A DNA stretch of 64,000 bases from Micromonospora zamorensis (GTDB taxonomy: Bacteria; Actinomycetota; Actinomycetes; Mycobacteriales; Micromonosporaceae), in assembly GCF_900090275.1 (NCBI RefSeq), contig NZ_LT607755.1:4030001-4094000 (forward strand). The letters run 5' to 3'. The notes beneath the pieces were generated by a model. It saw only the letters and a list, made by a program, of their open reading frames with translations. It was not told the origin of the DNA and made no database searches. Shown one piece after another: positions 53,657 to 63,139 of the stretch. Numbering within the stretch: the first letter of the stretch is position 1; each line of letters begins with the position of its first letter. Both the position numbers and the translations under genes were made by a program.

Positions 53657-56190
53657 TGTCGTCGTCCCCCTTCGTCGTGCCCCCTGGACGGTGGCACGGG
53701 TATCTCGGTGGTGTCCTCGGCCTCGGCGCGCCGCACTCCGCTGTAGAGCCGGGAGAGCATGCCGCCGACCGCCTCCGGGTCCGGGTCGGTGCGGGTCGGT
53801 GCCGACGTTGGTTGTGCCGAGCGGGTGACCGCGCTCAACTGTGCCATCGGCACCCGCATCGGCAGCCCTCGCTCATTCGTACCGGCGGTGACCGGGATCG
53901 CCGGTGGCACCGGCTGCGCGGGCACGACCGGCGCGGACGGATCCTGCCGCGACCACCAGCCCCCGCCGTTGTCGCGAGCGCCGGCCGGGGTCAACACGTC
54001 CTCGGCGCGCACCGGCACCGGACGGCCCTGGCGCGGCACGGCGACACCCGGTGGCCGACCGGCCACCGGCAGGTCCCGTGCCTCGACGCGCGGCCCGGAG
54101 GCGACGGCCTCCCGCACAGCTCCGGGCTGCCGGGCCACTCCCCGGGCGGCGCTCGTGGCCAGCATCCGGGCCGGCGCCGGCGGATCCAACTCCACCGAGC
54201 CTGCCGGGGCCAGCAACACCGCGGGCAACGCGAGCCGGGCGACCAGGCCGCCCTGGTGGTCGTCCAACCGCACCCGTACGCCCAGCCGGGACGCCAGGTG
54301 GCTGACGACGAAGAGACCCATCCGCTCCACCGCCGCGACGTCCGCGGCCGGCGGGGTGGCCAGCACGGCGTTCGCCTCGGCCAACGCCGTCGGGCTCATG
54401 CCCAGGCCACGGTCGGCGATCTCGATCAGCGCACCCCCGGAGTCGACCCGGGCGGTCACCACCACGCTGGTGTCCGGGCGCGAGAAGGCGGTGGCGTTCT
54501 CCAGCAGCTCGGCCAGCAGGTGCACCAGCTCGCCGACGGCGTGCCCGACCATGTGCACGTCGGCCACCGCCTCGATCCGGACCCGCTGGTACTGCTCGAT
54601 CTCCGCCGCGGCGGCCAGCAGCACCGCACCGAGACCGACCGGCCGGTTCCACCGACGGGTGGAGTCCGTGCCGGCGAGCACCAGCAGGCTCTCGTCGTTA
54701 CGACGCATACGAGCGGCCAGGTGATCGAGCTTGAACAGGTTCTCCAGCTGGTCCGGGTCGCTCTCCTCGCGTTCCAGGTCGTCCAGCAGCTCCAGTTGGC
54801 GCTCCACCAGCACCTGGCTCCGGCGGGCCAGGTTGACGAACATCGCGTTGACGTTGCGTCGCATGAGCGCCTGCTCGACGGCGACAGTGACGGCACTGCG
54901 GTGCACCGCCACGAACGCCTCGGCCAGCTCGCCGATCTCGTCGAGCGAGCGGACCACCGCCGGTGCGACATCGATGTCCGGCACCCCGCCTCGGACGGTC
55001 TTCAGACGGTCCAGCGCCTCCGGCAGCTCGACCTGGGCGATCTGGAGCGCCTGGCTCCGCAGCAACCGCATCGACCGGGCGACCGAACGACCGACCAGCA
55101 ACGAGATCAGCAGAGCGACCAGCAGGACCGCGACGATCCCGCCGACGACCAGCAGGGTGGCCCGCAACTGCCCGTCGCTGGCATCGTCGGCCTGCCGCAC
55201 GGCGTCGTCGAGCACACCCGCCTCAAACTGGCGCAGCAGCTCCTGCCGCTGCTGGCTGGCCCCCCACCACTGCTCCGACGGCAGCACCTCCGGCGCCTTG
55301 TCGCCGGCTGGCAGGCTGCGCTCCTCCAGCCGGGTGGCGACCACGAACATCGGGGCCACCGACGTCTCGTCGTACCGGCGGATCTGGTCGGACGTCGCGG
55401 CCACCCGGAACGCGCCGAGCGCGGTCAGCTGCTGGGCGCGCAGATCGGTGAGGAGCACCCGGTCCTCGGTGCCGTACCCGCCGGCGCGGGCGGCGGCGTA
55501 GAGCTGGGCCCGCACCCGGGAGGAGAGCTCCTTGACCCGGGCCAGTTGGACGTAGCGCAGCACCGCGTCGTTCAACGCCGGCTGGTCCTGACCAGGGGTC
55601 GGCTCGGCGAGCAGGTCGATCAGCGCGCCGATGGCCCGGTGGTAGTTGCTCAGGATGGTCTCGCTGCTGAGCACCGCCGGTGGGATGGCGGGACGGATGT
55701 CGACCACCTGGTCGTACGCCTCCAGCGCCTCGGAGAAGGCCACCCGCCAGGACGCGTCGGCGTCGGCCAGCGGCTCGGCGGCCCGGCGCAGGTCCGCGAC
55801 AGCCCGGTCGGTGGCGGTCTGCAACGGCTTCAGGTCGGTCGCCGTGGTCTCCCGCTCGCCGCCCCTGCGCAGCTCGCCCAACTCACCCGCCGAACGGTCG
55901 CGCTCCTGCTGGAGCTGGTGCACGGCGGCGGTGATCTGTCGGCCGATGCCGACCTGGCTGGAGAAGTCGTTCAACACCGTCGTCCGCCCCACCAGCGCGC
56001 TGGTCTGCACACCGGCGAGCAGCAGGAACGCCATCGAGGGCACCACCAGCACGGTGGCGAGCTTGGTGCTCATCCGCCAGTCCCGCAGGCGGAACGGCGA
56101 GCGCCGCCGGTGCGGCACCACTCGGACGTCGAAGCGTCGCCGGCGATGGTTCGACACCGCGCCGTTCGCCGGCTCGGGACCTACCGCCAC
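53653..56190 (-). CDS. Conservon-type sensor histidine kinase (CvnA-like)
   Basis: 845 residues, GTG preceded by GGAGGAGGCAGG. Basic N-terminus, then a first helix ([20 protein letters not shown]), a nitrate/nitrite-sensor-like extracellular helical domain (~70-330), a second helix ([18 protein letters not shown]), HAMP, and a HATPase domain with N-box [12 protein letters not shown] and G1 IADRGLGM. The C-terminal ~170 residues are a disordered Pro/Arg tail. Such kinases often lack a canonical phospho-His region. In Streptomyces conservons they influence development and secondary metabolism. Confidence 0.93.
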   Translation of the reverse strand: MAVGPEPANGAVSNHRRRRFDVRVVPHRRRSPFRLRDWRMSTKLATVLVVPSMAFLLLAGVQTSALVGRTTVLNDFSSQVGIGRQITAAVHQLQQERDRSAGELGELRRGGERETTATDLKPLQTATDRAVADLRRAAEPLADADASWRVAFSEALEAYDQVVDIRPAIPPAVLSSETILSNYHRAIGALIDLLAEPTPGQDQPALNDAVLRYVQLARVKELSSRVRAQLYAAARAGGYGTEDRVLLTDLRAQQLTALGAFRVAATSDQIRRYDETSVAPMFVVATRLEERSLPAGDKAPEVLPSEQWWGASQQRQELLRQFEAGVLDDAVRQADDASDGQLRATLLVVGGIVAVLLVALLISLLVGRSVARSMRLLRSQALQIAQVELPEALDRLKTVRGGVPDIDVAPAVVRSLDEIGELAEAFVAVHRSAVTVAVEQALMRRNVNAMFVNLARRSQVLVERQLELLDDLEREESDPDQLENLFKLDHLAARMRRNDESLLVLAGTDSTRRWNRPVGLGAVLLAAAAEIEQYQRVRIEAVADVHMVGHAVGELVHLLAELLENATAFSRPDTSVVVTARVDSGGALIEIADRGLGMSPTALAEANAVLATPPAADVAAVERMGLFVVSHLASRLGVRVRLDDHQGGLVARLALPAVLLAPAGSVELDPPAPARMLATSAARGVARQPGAVREAVASGPRVEARDLPVAGRPPGVAVPRQGRPVPVRAEDVLTPAGARDNGGGWWSRQDPSAPVVPAQPVPPAIPVTAGTNERGLPMRVPMAQLSAVTRSAQPTSAPTRTDPDPEAVGGMLSRLYSGVRRAEAEDTTEIPVPPSRGHDEGGRRQ

Positions 56191-56289
56191 CCTGCCTCCT
56201 CCGTCCTACCGCGTCCACCGCGGTCCGGGGAGCGCCGTCCATCCAACCAGGCTCGGGAGCGCTGTCAACGGCCCGGGCAACGCGGAGGT

Positions 56290-57702
56290 TCAGGAAGGAT
56301 ACTGCGGGTGGGACCGTCCTGCCGTGGTCGGCAGGACCAGCTCGTCCGTCCGGCCGATGTCGGCGAGGCCGATCGCGTCACCGAACCGGCCAAGTGCCAC
56401 CAGTGCCGCGCCGGTGGCGCCGATCTCCGGGTTGCGTTGGTGCGACACCGGCCGCGGTGCGAGCGCGGCGGCGAAGGCCTGCCGCCACCACACCGACGCT
56501 GCCACGGCACCCCCACCCAGCACCACACCGACCGGTTTGTCGATGGTGGACTCCAGCACGGCGAGATCCTCTGTGACCAGGTCACACAGCCCCTGCATCA
56601 GCCCGGCCAGGATGTCCACCGAGGTGGTGCTGAAGCTGAGGCCACGCAGTTCGCCGCTGCCCGCCGGCGCCAGGCCGGGCGCCCGGTCGCCACCGAAGCG
56701 GGGGTCGGCCGGTCGGCCACCGCCCGTCGGCACCAGCGCCAACGCCGCGTCCAGCTCCGCGCCCCGGGGCAACCGCAGCTCCCGGTCCGCCCAGGCGAAC
56801 AGGTTGCCTCCGCAGGCGTACGCCGCGCCGGTCACCACGTGGTCGTGGTCGACCCGGTAACGCCACAGCCGTTCGGGGAGCCGGGGCATCGGCTCGCCGG
56901 CCGGGATCCGCTGCATCAGCCGTACGGCCGCGGAGGTGCCCACTGTGACGGCGGCCCGGCTCGGGTCGACGCAGCCCGAACCGACGTTCGACGCGCCGCC
57001 GTCGCCGACCGGCGGTGACCACCGGGCCTGCGCCAGCTGCGGCCAACGGCCGGCCAGGTCGGCCCGCAGCCGGCCGTGCCAGTTCAGCTCCCCGAGGGGC
57101 GGCAGGTCCTGCGGTCGCGCCCCGGCCAGCGTCAGCGCCTCCTCGTCCCAGCGCAGGGTGCGCAGGTCCAGCAGGCCGGTCCCGGAGGCCTGGGAGATCG
57201 ACATGGGCGCCGAGTCGAGCAGCTCGCCCAGCACGTACTCGGGCAGACCGACGAACCGGGCGATCGGGCTGCCGGACTGCTCCCGCAACCAGGGCAACCG
57301 CATCGACCAGTACGAGCGGTGCCACCAGCAGCCGGTGCGTTGGTGGAAGCCGTCCGGGTCGGCCGGCCCCGCCGTGCCGCCGACCGGCGCGGGCCGGGTG
57401 TCCAGCCAGGTGACCACCGGGCCCATCGGGGCACCGGCTCGGTCCAGCGGGAGCACCGAGTGCCACTGCGCGGAGACCGCCACCAGACCGACGTCGTGCA
57501 GGTGCCCCGCGTCGGCCAACTCGTCCAGGCACTCGACCAGGGAGGCGAGATAGTCGGGACCGGACAGCGTGCCGGTGCCGTCGTCGCCGATGGCGAGGTC
57601 GACCTTGCGCCGGGCCAGGGCACCGGGCAGCGGCTGGGTGTCCCCGTCCAGCACCAACCCCCGGACGGAGGAGGTACCCAGATCGAGCGCGAGAATGTTC
57701 AT
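56290..57702 (-). CDS. FGGY-family carbohydrate kinase (gluconokinase-like)
   Basis: 470 residues from ATG at 57702. Phosphate-1 motif ILALDLGTSSVRGLVLDG, substrate region VSAQWHSVLPLDRAG and WLDTRPAP, adenosine motif VVLGGGAVAASVWWRQAF and late NPEIGATGAALVALG. These place it in the FGGY kinases; the QWHS/WLDTR pattern is closest to gluconokinases and xylulokinases. Substrate cannot be fixed from sequence. Divergent from the trp leader by 54 bp. Confidence 0.9.
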   Translation of the reverse strand: MNILALDLGTSSVRGLVLDGDTQPLPGALARRKVDLAIGDDGTGTLSGPDYLASLVECLDELADAGHLHDVGLVAVSAQWHSVLPLDRAGAPMGPVVTWLDTRPAPVGGTAGPADPDGFHQRTGCWWHRSYWSMRLPWLREQSGSPIARFVGLPEYVLGELLDSAPMSISQASGTGLLDLRTLRWDEEALTLAGARPQDLPPLGELNWHGRLRADLAGRWPQLAQARWSPPVGDGGASNVGSGCVDPSRAAVTVGTSAAVRLMQRIPAGEPMPRLPERLWRYRVDHDHVVTGAAYACGGNLFAWADRELRLPRGAELDAALALVPTGGGRPADPRFGGDRAPGLAPAGSGELRGLSFSTTSVDILAGLMQGLCDLVTEDLAVLESTIDKPVGVVLGGGAVAASVWWRQAFAAALAPRPVSHQRNPEIGATGAALVALGRFGDAIGLADIGRTDELVLPTTAGRSHPQYPS

Positions 57703-57756
57703 CGCCGGTCAAGTTACCCGGTGCGAACAGGGCAACGGGCGCGTAGGGTGGATCAC

Positions 57757-57816
57757 ATGTTCGCGCATCTGACCAGTTGGTGGCCCGCCGACCCGGCGGC
57801 CACCCTCCGCGCGTAG
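57757..57816 (+). CDS. trpL: trp operon leader peptide
   Basis: A 19-residue peptide, MFAHLTSWWPADPAATLRA, with tandem Trp codons at 57778-57783 and AGGGTGG upstream as ribosome site. The MFAH start and the WW pair match actinobacterial trp leader peptides. It precedes an anthranilate synthase gene by 91 bp, so ribosome stalling at the Trp codons would control transcription by attenuation. Confidence 0.88.
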   Translation: MFAHLTSWWPADPAATLRA

Positions 57817-57849
57817 CTTCATCCACGCGGCCGCCCTCCAGGCGGCCGC
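57778..57849 (+). promoter_or_regulatory. trpL: trp attenuator hairpins
   Basis: The terminator-type stem is GCGGCCGCC / GGCGGCCGC (57827-57835, 57841-57849) with a 5-base loop. An earlier stem pairs GGTGGC at the Trp codons with GCCACC at about 57799-57804. The segment CGGCGGCCACC can instead pair with the terminator arm, giving mutually exclusive structures. No T-run is present, as is common in actinobacteria. Confidence 0.65.
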
Positions 57850-57907
57850 CGGATCTCCCGGCCGGATGGCTGCCTCAACGGCGGCGCCCAGCCCGACGGA
57901 GACCCCG

Positions 57908-59830
57908 ATGACCCACCTGACCGACCTGATCGCCGCCATCGCCAGCGGTGTCGACCCTGGTCCCTTCGCCCTGCTACGCCGTGAGGGCGCGGGCGAGCTG
58001 GAGCTGTTCACCGGCCCGGTCGACACTGTCGAACGGCTCGCGGACATCCCGCTGACGCCGGGCGCACCCGGTGCGCAGACGCTGGCCCTGGTGCCGTTCC
58101 GGCAGATCTCCGAACGCGGCTTCGCCTGCGTCGACGACGGCGCCCCGCTGGAATGCCTGCAGGTCCGCGACCATCGACGGATCGCCCTGGCCGACGCCCT
58201 GGCAATCCTGCCCGACGAGCAGGTCCGCACGATCGACGCGGCCTTCGACATCACCGACGAGGAGTACGCACGGACCGTGCACCGGGTGCTCGCCGAGGAG
58301 ATCGGCCGCGGCGAGGGCGCCAACTTCGTCATCCACCGCACCATGCACGCCACAGTGCAGGGCCCACCGCTGATGGCGGCGCTGGCCGCGCTGCGCCGGT
58401 TGCTGGTCGCCGAGCGCGGCGCGTACTGGACGTTCGTGGTGCACACCGGCACCCGGACGATGGTCGGCGCGAGCCCGGAACGACACGTCAGCGTCGACGA
58501 CGGCCTGGTCATGATGAACCCGATCAGCGGCACCTTCCGGCGCGCGGGTGACACCCCGGACCGGGAGGCGCTGCTGCGGTTCCTCGACGACCCGAAGGAG
58601 GTCGAGGAGCTGTACATGGTGCTCGACGAGGAGCTGAAGATGATGGCCACCGTCGCCGAGCACGGCGGCCAGGTGATCGGCCCGTACCTGAAGGAGATGT
58701 CACACCTGGCGCACACCGAATACCTGCTCGCCGGGCGGGGCACCCGGGACGTGCGGGAGGTGCTGCGCGAGACGATGTTCGCCCCCACCGTGACGGGCAG
58801 CCCGATGGAGAACGCCTGCCGGGTGATCGCCCGACACGAGCGCCGGGGCCGCGGTTACTACTCCGGCGTGCTGGCCCTGCTCGGCCACGACGAGGCCGGC
58901 CGACAGACGCTCGACGCCCCGATCCTGATCCGCACCGCGGAGATCTCCCCCACCGGCCGGCTGCGGGTCCCGGTGGGTGCCACCCTGGTCCGGCACTCGA
59001 CGGCGGCCGGTGAGGTGGCCGAGACGCACGCCAAGGCCGCCGGTGTGCTGGCTGCTCTCGGCCTCGGGCCGGCGGCGCCCGACCGTGGGAGCGAGCCGGT
59101 CGCGCGGCTGGCCGACGACCCCGCGGTACGCGACGCGCTGGCCATGCGCAACGCACCGCTGGCGCGGTTCTGGTTGGACCAGCGGGCACCGGACGCACCC
59201 GGGCTGCCCGGGTTGGTGGGCCGTCAGGCGTTGATCGTGGACGCCGAGGACACCTTCACCGGCATGCTGGCCCACCAGCTGGGCGCGTTGGGTCTCGCGG
59301 TGACCACCCGACCGTGGCACGCGAGCGGCTCGGTCGACGGGTACGACCTGGTGGTGGCCGGTCCCGGGCCGGGTGACCCGGGCAGCACCGACGAGCCGAA
59401 GATGGTGGCGCTGCGGGAGCTGCTGGGCGGGCTGCTGGCGACCGGCCGACCCACCCTCGCCGTCTGCCTCGGCCACCAGGTGCTGGCCGGTCAGTTGGGG
59501 CTGCCGCTGCACCGCAGGGACGCGCCCTACCAGGGGTTGCAGCGGGAGGTGCCGCTGTTCGGCACAACCCGGCGGGTGGGGTTCTACTCGACGTTCACCG
59601 CCCGCGCGGAGGCGGACCGGCTGGACACGGCGTACGGGCCGGTGGAGTTGGCCCGGGATCCGGGTGACGGGGCCGTGCACGCCCTCCGGGGACGTGGCTT
59701 CGCCGGGGTGCAGTTTCACCCCGAGTCGGTGCTCAGCCCGGACGGGCTCGCCGTGCTGACCGAGTTGCTGACCGACCTGCTGCCGGCACCGCGCGCCGAC
59801 GAGCTGTCCACCACCGGCGGGCGCGCATAG
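57908..59830 (+). CDS. trpE: Anthranilate synthase, fused TrpE-TrpG
   Basis: 640 residues, ATG at 57908 with GGAG six bases upstream. The chorismate-binding part (~1-430) has NFVIHRTMHATV, VGASPERHVSV, MNPISGTFRR, DEELKMMATVAEHGG and GSPMENACRVI. The C-terminal glutamine amidotransferase (~450-630) has the triad C520 in AVCLGHQVLAG, and H604 and E606 in FHPES. It converts chorismate and glutamine to anthranilate, the first step of tryptophan synthesis. The sequence type is also close to PhzE-like enzymes, but the trp leader argues for a tryptophan role. Confidence 0.92.
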   Translation: MTHLTDLIAAIASGVDPGPFALLRREGAGELELFTGPVDTVERLADIPLTPGAPGAQTLALVPFRQISERGFACVDDGAPLECLQVRDHRRIALADALAILPDEQVRTIDAAFDITDEEYARTVHRVLAEEIGRGEGANFVIHRTMHATVQGPPLMAALAALRRLLVAERGAYWTFVVHTGTRTMVGASPERHVSVDDGLVMMNPISGTFRRAGDTPDREALLRFLDDPKEVEELYMVLDEELKMMATVAEHGGQVIGPYLKEMSHLAHTEYLLAGRGTRDVREVLRETMFAPTVTGSPMENACRVIARHERRGRGYYSGVLALLGHDEAGRQTLDAPILIRTAEISPTGRLRVPVGATLVRHSTAAGEVAETHAKAAGVLAALGLGPAAPDRGSEPVARLADDPAVRDALAMRNAPLARFWLDQRAPDAPGLPGLVGRQALIVDAEDTFTGMLAHQLGALGLAVTTRPWHASGSVDGYDLVVAGPGPGDPGSTDEPKMVALRELLGGLLATGRPTLAVCLGHQVLAGQLGLPLHRRDAPYQGLQREVPLFGTTRRVGFYSTFTARAEADRLDTAYGPVELARDPGDGAVHALRGRGFAGVQFHPESVLSPDGLAVLTELLTDLLPAPRADELSTTGGRA

Positions 59831-59855
59831 TCGCTCCGCCGGAGGGTAGGGCTGG

Positions 59856-59912
59856 AACGACCGGTGGCACGGACGGGCCGAGAGCCAGCCCCCGCCCGCG
59901 CCACCGGTCGTT
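59856..59912. terminator. Shared terminator between trpE and wrbA
   Basis: Perfect 13-bp arms AACGACCGGTGGC (59856-59868) and GCCACCGGTCGTT (59900-59912) between the convergent stops at 59830 and 59920. The loop is 31 bases and contains further GC pairing. Confidence 0.7.
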
Positions 59913-59919
59913 TCCGCCG

Positions 59920-60537
59920 TCAGCCGGCCATGCCCGCCTTCAGCGCGGTGCCCAGCAGCACCGCACGCCGCGCGGTCAGCGCACAGGCGCCGAGTGCCAC
60001 GGCGTCCGGGGCGATCTCCCCGTTGTTGCTCGTGTGCGAGGCGCCGTACGGGTTGCCGGCGATGAACTGGCTGGTGTCGGTGTAGCCGGGGGTGACCACC
60101 ACACCGCCCCAGTGGTAGAAGACGTTGAAGAGCGAGGTCAGCGTGGTCTCCTGCCCGCCGTGCGAGGTCGCCGTGGAGGTGAAGGCGGAGTAGACCTTGT
60201 TGGCCAGCGCTCCCTGCGCCCACAGCGGGCCGGTGGTGTCGATGAACTGCTTGAGCTGGGCCGCGACCATGCCGTACCGGGTGGGCGCCCCCATGATCAC
60301 CACGTCGGCCCAGGACAGGTCGTCGACCATCGCCTCGGGCACGTCCTGGGTCTCCAGACGGTGCGCCTGCCAGCCGGAGTTGGAGCGGATCGCCTCGTCC
60401 GGCGCCAACTCACGCACCTTGCGCAGGCGCACCTCGGCGCCGGCCTCCCCGGCGGCCTCGCAGGCCGCCTGAGCCATCTGGTACGTGATGCCGGTGGCGC
60501 TGTAGTAGATCACCGCTACCTTGGTCTGGGCAGCCAT
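59920..60537 (-). CDS. wrbA: NAD(P)H:quinone oxidoreductase, WrbA family
   Basis: 205 residues from ATG at 60537. Flavodoxin-like fold with FMN loop VIYYSATGITYQMAQAACE, VVIMGAPTRYGMVAAQLKQF and the STATSHGGQETTL and WGGVVVTPGY motifs of WrbA. It carries out two-electron reduction of quinones, protecting from oxidative stress. The 301 bp upstream (60538-60838) must contain its promoter. Apart from a 9-bp-arm hairpin at 60759-60798 near the end of the next operon I see no other signal there. Confidence 0.95.
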   Translation of the reverse strand: MAAQTKVAVIYYSATGITYQMAQAACEAAGEAGAEVRLRKVRELAPDEAIRSNSGWQAHRLETQDVPEAMVDDLSWADVVIMGAPTRYGMVAAQLKQFIDTTGPLWAQGALANKVYSAFTSTATSHGGQETTLTSLFNVFYHWGGVVVTPGYTDTSQFIAGNPYGASHTSNNGEIAPDAVALGACALTARRAVLLGTALKAGMAG

Positions 60538-60838
60538 CAGATGTTCCCCTATCTCGTCTCGGGTCAGCTCTCGCGACTACCCGTCGCGCGCGATCTCTAA
60601 CGGCGGCGCCCGGACGATCCCACCCACCGATCGGCGGGGCTCAATTTTTCCGCAACTTCCCGGTGGTTTTCGCCCTGCGCCCCGCATAGACGACGATCCT
60701 GATGCCATCGGTGCCGGCGGGAACCAGCCGCCGCCCTGCACCGGGCACCTGAACGGGGGATCGCGCTCCGCCACCAACGACGCTGGCGTAGCGCGATCAG
60801 GGGCCGTCCAGCGTGCTCACACCGGGTGGCGGACGCGC

Positions 60839-61207
60839 TCAGTGGACCAGGGCCGCCATCAGCCGGTCCAGCTCGGCCGCCGGGTCAGCGGTGAGCCCGG
60901 TGTGCACCGGCCCGGTCTGGATCATCGTGCTGCGCGGAGCCGCCAGCCAGTGGAACCGCTCGCCGAGTCGCATCCGGGTCGCCGGCCCGTCGCCGGCGCA
61001 CGTCCGGTTCAGGGAGTCGAGCACCGCGGCCACCGCCGGCAGGTCCACGTCGGGTGCCAGTGCGCGGACCCGGTCGGCGTCGAGGTGCGTGCGCGCCGCC
61101 AGGAAGTCACGTTGCTGGCAGTAGAGCAACACCCCGACGTTGATCTGCTCGCCGCGCTCGATGCGGGGCACCAGCCGGATCAGCGCGTACTCGAAGGGAT
61201 GCCTCAT
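60839..61207 (-). CDS. DUF3037 family protein
   Basis: 122 residues, ATG overlapping the upstream stop (ATGA). The N-terminus MRHPFEYALIRLVPRIERGE and INVGVLLYCQQRDFL are diagnostic of DUF3037. Genes of this family often follow a HipA-like kinase gene, as here. A partner or target role for the kinase is inferred from that pairing; mechanism unknown. Confidence 0.9.
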   Translation of the reverse strand: MRHPFEYALIRLVPRIERGEQINVGVLLYCQQRDFLAARTHLDADRVRALAPDVDLPAVAAVLDSLNRTCAGDGPATRMRLGERFHWLAAPRSTMIQTGPVHTGLTADPAAELDRLMAALVH

Positions 61208-61971
61208 GCCGCGCTCCCCTGCGGCAGCCAGTCGGCCCTGCGGGCGACCCGGCGGGACAGGTGCTCCAGGTACGCGGCCCGCGCGGCGTCGGCCGTCTCG
61301 AAATCGGCAGCGGTCAGCCAGTCCGCCGGCACCAGGGCGAGCACTTCGGTGAGCAGCTCCGGGGTGACCCGGGGGGCCAGCTCGGCGTCGGCCTCGGCCA
61401 ACAGTGACGCGTACGGGGCGAGCACGTGATCCTCAGCTCGGTAGGCCCGGTGCACTGCCGCCTGGGCCCGGGGCCAGTTGTGGTGGAAGTACAGCGAGGC
61501 CCCGTGGTCGATCAACCACAGCTCGCGGTGCCAGACCAGCAGGTTCGGGTTACGCCAACTCCGGTCGACGTTCTCCACGTACGCGTCGAACCAGAGCACC
61601 CGGGAGGCCAGCGCCGCGTCGACGGGATGCGCCATCGGGTCGAAGCCGAGCGCCCCGGGGAGGAAGTCCATCCCCAGGTTGGCGCCGCCGCTGTTGCGCA
61701 GCAGCTCCTGCACCTCCTGGTCGGGCTCGGCCCGCCCGATGACCGGGTCGATGTCGAGCACCACCAGCGGGGGCACCCGCAGCTCCAGGCGGCGGGCCAA
61801 CTCACCGCAGATAACCTCGGCGATCAGCGCCTTGGGCCCCTGGCCGGCGCCTCGGAACTTCGCCACGTACGTGCCCAGGTCGTCGGCCTCCACGACGCCA
61901 GGCAGCGACCCACCCTCGCGCAGCGGGGTGACGTAGCGGATCGCGGTGACCTGGCGGAGCACGACGCCCAC
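61204..61971 (-). CDS. HipA-like Ser/Thr kinase family protein
   Basis: 255 residues from a GTG. Kinase-like features are TYVAKFRGAGQGPKALIAEV (Lys in strand 3), LRVPPLVVLDIDP, the catalytic-loop-like DAYVENVDRSWRNPNLLVWH, and the metal-binding DHG in LWLIDHGASLYFHH. It corresponds to the short HipA-like kinases paired with DUF3037 and lacks a HipB antitoxin. It is preceded by a large inverted repeat that may be its operator. Confidence 0.85.
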   Translation of the reverse strand: MGVVLRQVTAIRYVTPLREGGSLPGVVEADDLGTYVAKFRGAGQGPKALIAEVICGELARRLELRVPPLVVLDIDPVIGRAEPDQEVQELLRNSGGANLGMDFLPGALGFDPMAHPVDAALASRVLWFDAYVENVDRSWRNPNLLVWHRELWLIDHGASLYFHHNWPRAQAAVHRAYRAEDHVLAPYASLLAEADAELAPRVTPELLTEVLALVPADWLTAADFETADAARAAYLEHLSRRVARRADWLPQGSAA

Positions 61972-61996
61972 CCTACTGGGACCGGTTGCCCGGCCC

Positions 61997-62060
61997 GCAC
62001 CGGTGAGCGCGATACCTCTGAGTCATAAAAATGCCTCACAGTCATCACGCTCACCGGTGC
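61997..62060. promoter_or_regulatory. 13-bp inverted repeat around an AT-rich core
   Basis: Arms GCACCGGTGAGCG (61997-62009) and CGCTCACCGGTGC (62048-62060) flank 38 bases. These contain a second imperfect palindrome, TGAGTCAT-AAAA-ATGCCTCA. It lies 26-89 bp upstream of the HipA-like kinase start and 22 bp after the DUF4190-like stop. It is either an operator/promoter region for the kinase pair or a terminator of the upstream gene. Confidence 0.6.
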
Positions 62061-62081
62061 GTGCCCGCCGAAGCGGGTGGG

Positions 62082-62456
62082 TCAGTCGAGCTTGTCGCGT
62101 AGGTCGTCGACCTGCTGTTGGAGGCGGTCCACCGCGCTGTCGTTGTTGACGAAGGTGGTGATGCCCGCGGCGAGGCCCAGGCCGATCAGGACGGCCAGGA
62201 TGCTCAACACGAGGCCGCCGATGGCCACGCCCCGGCCGGTCACCCCGGGCCGGCGGGCCATCTTCAGCCCGACGATGCCGAGGATGATGCCGATGATGCC
62301 GAGCACCAGCCCGATCCAGGCGAGGATGGCGGTCAGCACGCTGAGCAGGCCGGCCACCCCGAAGACCAGCGCGAAGGTGGCGGCCGCGCTGGTCTTGGCG
62401 GCGGTGGTGGACGCCCGGTGGGTCCGCGACCCGGCCGGTTCGCTTGCGGCAGTCAT
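62082..62456 (-). CDS. DUF4190-like small membrane protein
   Basis: 124 residues from ATG at 62456 with GGGAG upstream. Two helices typical of DUF4190 are seen (ATFALVFGVAGLLSVLTAIL and a long AWIGLVLGIIGIILGIVGLK block), followed by a third (GGLVLSILAVLIGLGLAAGI). A short C-terminal coiled coil, VDRLQQQVDDLRDKLD, ends it. Unknown function. Confidence 0.85.
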   Translation of the reverse strand: MTAASEPAGSRTHRASTTAAKTSAAATFALVFGVAGLLSVLTAILAWIGLVLGIIGIILGIVGLKMARRPGVTGRGVAIGGLVLSILAVLIGLGLAAGITTFVNNDSAVDRLQQQVDDLRDKLD

Positions 62457-62521
62457 GGGACTCCCTTCCGTACGCGCGGCGCGCGCACTTCCGGGTGACC
62501 GCCTTCCCACTGCCTGGGCCG

Positions 62522-63130
62522 TTATGCCACACCCTTGGGTGGTGCTTCCGGCGGGGTGTCGGAGCGGGGAAATCGCCGTTTGAGCCGGGTCTTGGCCAGT
62601 ACGGCATCGACGGCGGCGTCGAGAGATTCCTGCGGTGCCGTCACGCGCAGCCGCTCGAACAGCTCGGCTGGCGGATTCAACCGCACGTCGGAAAGATACC
62701 CGTACTCGTCGATGACCTCCCCGTCACCGCACTCGGCCAGAGCGATCGTCGCAGCAATGGCCAGCACCTGCGAGGCTGGATCCCGCTGTGAGCTCACCCA
62801 GACGAACAAGCCGGACTCAGGATCCTCGCTGCCTGGGAGAAACAGGTCAGCGCTGATCAGGGCCCCCGCCTCGCACTCGGGCAACTCGAAGAACATGTCG
62901 AGGTCGTCGTTCAATTCGTCGGCGAGAGGATCGAGTCGCTCATCGAGCTTCGCGTCCGACGCTGGCACGCCTGTGCCGCCACGCCGCCGCGCGACCGTGG
63001 CAGCGGCAGCCTGCACCTGAACCGGAGAGCCCGACTGGCCGAGGATCTCGGCCAGTCGGACGCCCGTGTGCGCGAGAGCCTCCCGCAAGGTGAAGGAACG
63101 ATTCACTCTGCAGTGCCACTCGATTGCCAC
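62522..63130 (-). CDS. Putative immunity protein of the adjacent toxin
   Basis: 202 residues, starting MAIEWHCRVNRSFTLREALA. It is acidic (ELNDDLDMFFELPECEAGAL) and has no signal peptide or membrane segment. No family is recognised. It starts 9 bp after the stop of a Hint-domain polymorphic toxin gene on the same strand, the standard place for an immunity gene, so the role is inferred from position. Pairs of acidic residues could neutralise a basic toxin domain. Confidence 0.6.
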   Translation of the reverse strand: MAIEWHCRVNRSFTLREALAHTGVRLAEILGQSGSPVQVQAAAATVARRRGGTGVPASDAKLDERLDPLADELNDDLDMFFELPECEAGALISADLFLPGSEDPESGLFVWVSSQRDPASQVLAIAATIALAECGDGEVIDEYGYLSDVRLNPPAELFERLRVTAPQESLDAAVDAVLAKTRLKRRFPRSDTPPEAPPKGVA

Positions 63131-63139
63131 TGCCGAACC

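Noticed and set aside
53677..57018. 1,113-codon plus-strand frame opposite the CvnA-like and kinase genes
   Set aside because: It spans two unrelated minus-strand genes with good motifs and has no domain of its own.
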